A DNA stretch of 5,781 bases from Stenotrophomonas sp. (lineage in GTDB: Bacteria > Pseudomonadota > Gammaproteobacteria > Xanthomonadales > Xanthomonadaceae): contig DMZT01000373.1 of NCBI GenBank assembly GCA_003484865.1, positions 1 to 5,781 of the forward strand, in the 5' to 3' direction. A program made the position numbers and the translations under genes. The notes beneath the pieces were generated by a model. It was not told the origin of the DNA. It did no database searches and saw nothing but the letters and a program-made list of their open reading frames with translations. Below, one piece after another: positions 4,972 to 5,781 of this stretch; position 1 is the first letter of the stretch; each line of letters opens with the position of its first letter.

Positions 4972-5781
4972 GTGAAAAATCTCCTCCGCGCCCTGATCAG
5001 CCAAGGCATCGAAGCCTTGCGCGCCAACGGCACTCTGCCGGCCGATACCCTGACCCCGGAATTCGTGGTCGAACGCCCGAAGACCCGTGAGCACGGCGAT
5101 TTCGCCACCAATGCCGCGATGCTGCTGGCCAAGCCGGCGCGCAGCAACCCGCGCGCCCTGGCCCAGGCGCTGCTCGATGCCCTGCCCAAGAGCAATGATG
5201 TGCTGCGCGTCGAGATCGCCGGCCCGGGCTTCATCAATTTCCACCTCGCCCCCAGCGCCTACCAGCGCGAAGCGGCCGGCGTGCTCAAGGAAGGCGCCGA
5301 TTACGGCCACAACCTGAGCGGCAACGGCCGCACCGTGGGCGTGGAATACGTGTCGGCCAACCCGACCGGTCCGCTGCATGTCGGCCACGGCCGCGCGGCG
5401 GCGATCGGTGACTGTCTGGCGCGCCTGCTGGAAGTGAACGGTTGGAACGCCAAGCGCGAGTTCTACTACAACGACGCCGGCGTGCAGATCGAGAACCTGG
5501 CGCTGTCCACCCAGGCGCGTGCGAAGGGCCTCAAGCCCGACGACGCCGGCTGGCCGGAAGCCGGTTACCGCGGCGATTACATCGAGGATGTGGCCAAGGC
5601 CTATCTGGCCGGCGCCACGGTGGAGCTGGAAGGCCACTCGGTGGTCGGCGAGCGCGACCCGGACAATCTCGATGCGATCCGTCGCTTCGCGGTGGCCTAC
5701 CTGCGCAACGAGCAGAACCAGGACCTGGCCGCGTTCGGCGTGGACTTCGACATCTACTTCCTGGAAAGCTCGCTGAGATCG
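4972..5781 (+). CDS. argS: Arginyl-tRNA synthetase, N-terminal 270 codons (3' end beyond window)
   Basis: Class I aminoacyl-tRNA synthetase that charges tRNA-Arg with arginine using ATP; it normally needs bound tRNA for activation. About half of the usual 560 or so residues is present. The N-terminal tRNA-binding domain (about 1-95) includes [21 protein letters not shown] and the [11 protein letters not shown] strand. The catalytic domain opens with [16 protein letters not shown] (124-139), in which HVGH (136-139) is the HIGH signature, followed by [14 protein letters not shown]. The KMSK loop lies beyond the right edge. The start is GTG at 4972, with a weak AGCAGG ribosome site only 4 bases upstream; no better in-frame start is near. 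GC is about 73% in a counted line, typical of host core genes. The final two codons (AGA TCG, Arg-Ser) do not fit the family, where ESSL is generally followed by an aromatic residue, and may be artefactual. Confidence 0.96.
   Translation, partial: MKNLLRALISQGIEALRANGTLPADTLTPEFVVERPKTREHGDFATNAAMLLAKPARSNPRALAQALLDALPKSNDVLRVEIAGPGFINFHLAPSAYQREAAGVLKEGADYGHNLSGNGRTVGVEYVSANPTGPLHVGHGRAAAIGDCLARLLEVNGWNAKREFYYNDAGVQIENLALSTQARAKGLKPDDAGWPEAGYRGDYIEDVAKAYLAGATVELEGHSVVGERDPDNLDAIRRFAVAYLRNEQNQDLAAFGVDFDIYFLESSLRS

Noticed and set aside
4924..5637. 237-codon minus-strand frame opposite argS
   Set aside because: It mirrors the argS coding frame and is composition-driven; argS is certain from its signature motifs.

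Overview
The window is chromosomal DNA from a GC-rich gammaproteobacterium, most likely a Xanthomonadaceae member near Stenotrophomonas or Xanthomonas. This rests on the protein sequences and on the recalled gene order (coaBC, dut and an algC-type mutase divergent from radC and argS), not on a search. Hand counts of single 60-base lines give about 73-75% GC inside coaBC and argS, 58-60% inside the Fic gene, 52-63% inside radC and 45-52% in the Fic-radC gap.

Left part, minus strand (1-2165): a compact housekeeping operon. coaBC (coenzyme A synthesis) overlaps dut (dUTPase) by an ATGA. After a 12-base gap comes the start of a membrane-anchored protein, probably the long AlgC-type phosphomannomutase/phosphoglucomutase of this family, which runs off the left edge.

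Middle part (2166-4122): a 276-base divergent intergenic region holds a perfect 10-bp inverted repeat, repeated CATGAG boxes, a two-part hairpin and a candidate promoter. A complete stand-alone Fic-domain protein (AMPylase type, N-terminal inhibitory helix, C-terminal winged helix) follows. Then come 532 bases of lower-GC DNA with no convincing gene. Together these look like accessory DNA inserted between conserved neighbours.

Right part, plus strand (4123-5781): complete radC, whose start codon lies in the loop of a 7-bp inverted repeat and lacks a Shine-Dalgarno sequence. A C-rich, G-poor stretch that could serve Rho-dependent termination follows, then the 5' 270 codons of argS, cut by the right edge. 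The last six bases of the window (AGATCG) break the argS family consensus and match the start of a common Illumina adapter.

I see no CRISPR array, tRNA, rRNA, insertion sequence or integrase, and no clear multi-gene novel system. The points most worth a second look are the Fic gene with its decayed flank, the divergent operator-like repeats and the radC start hairpin.
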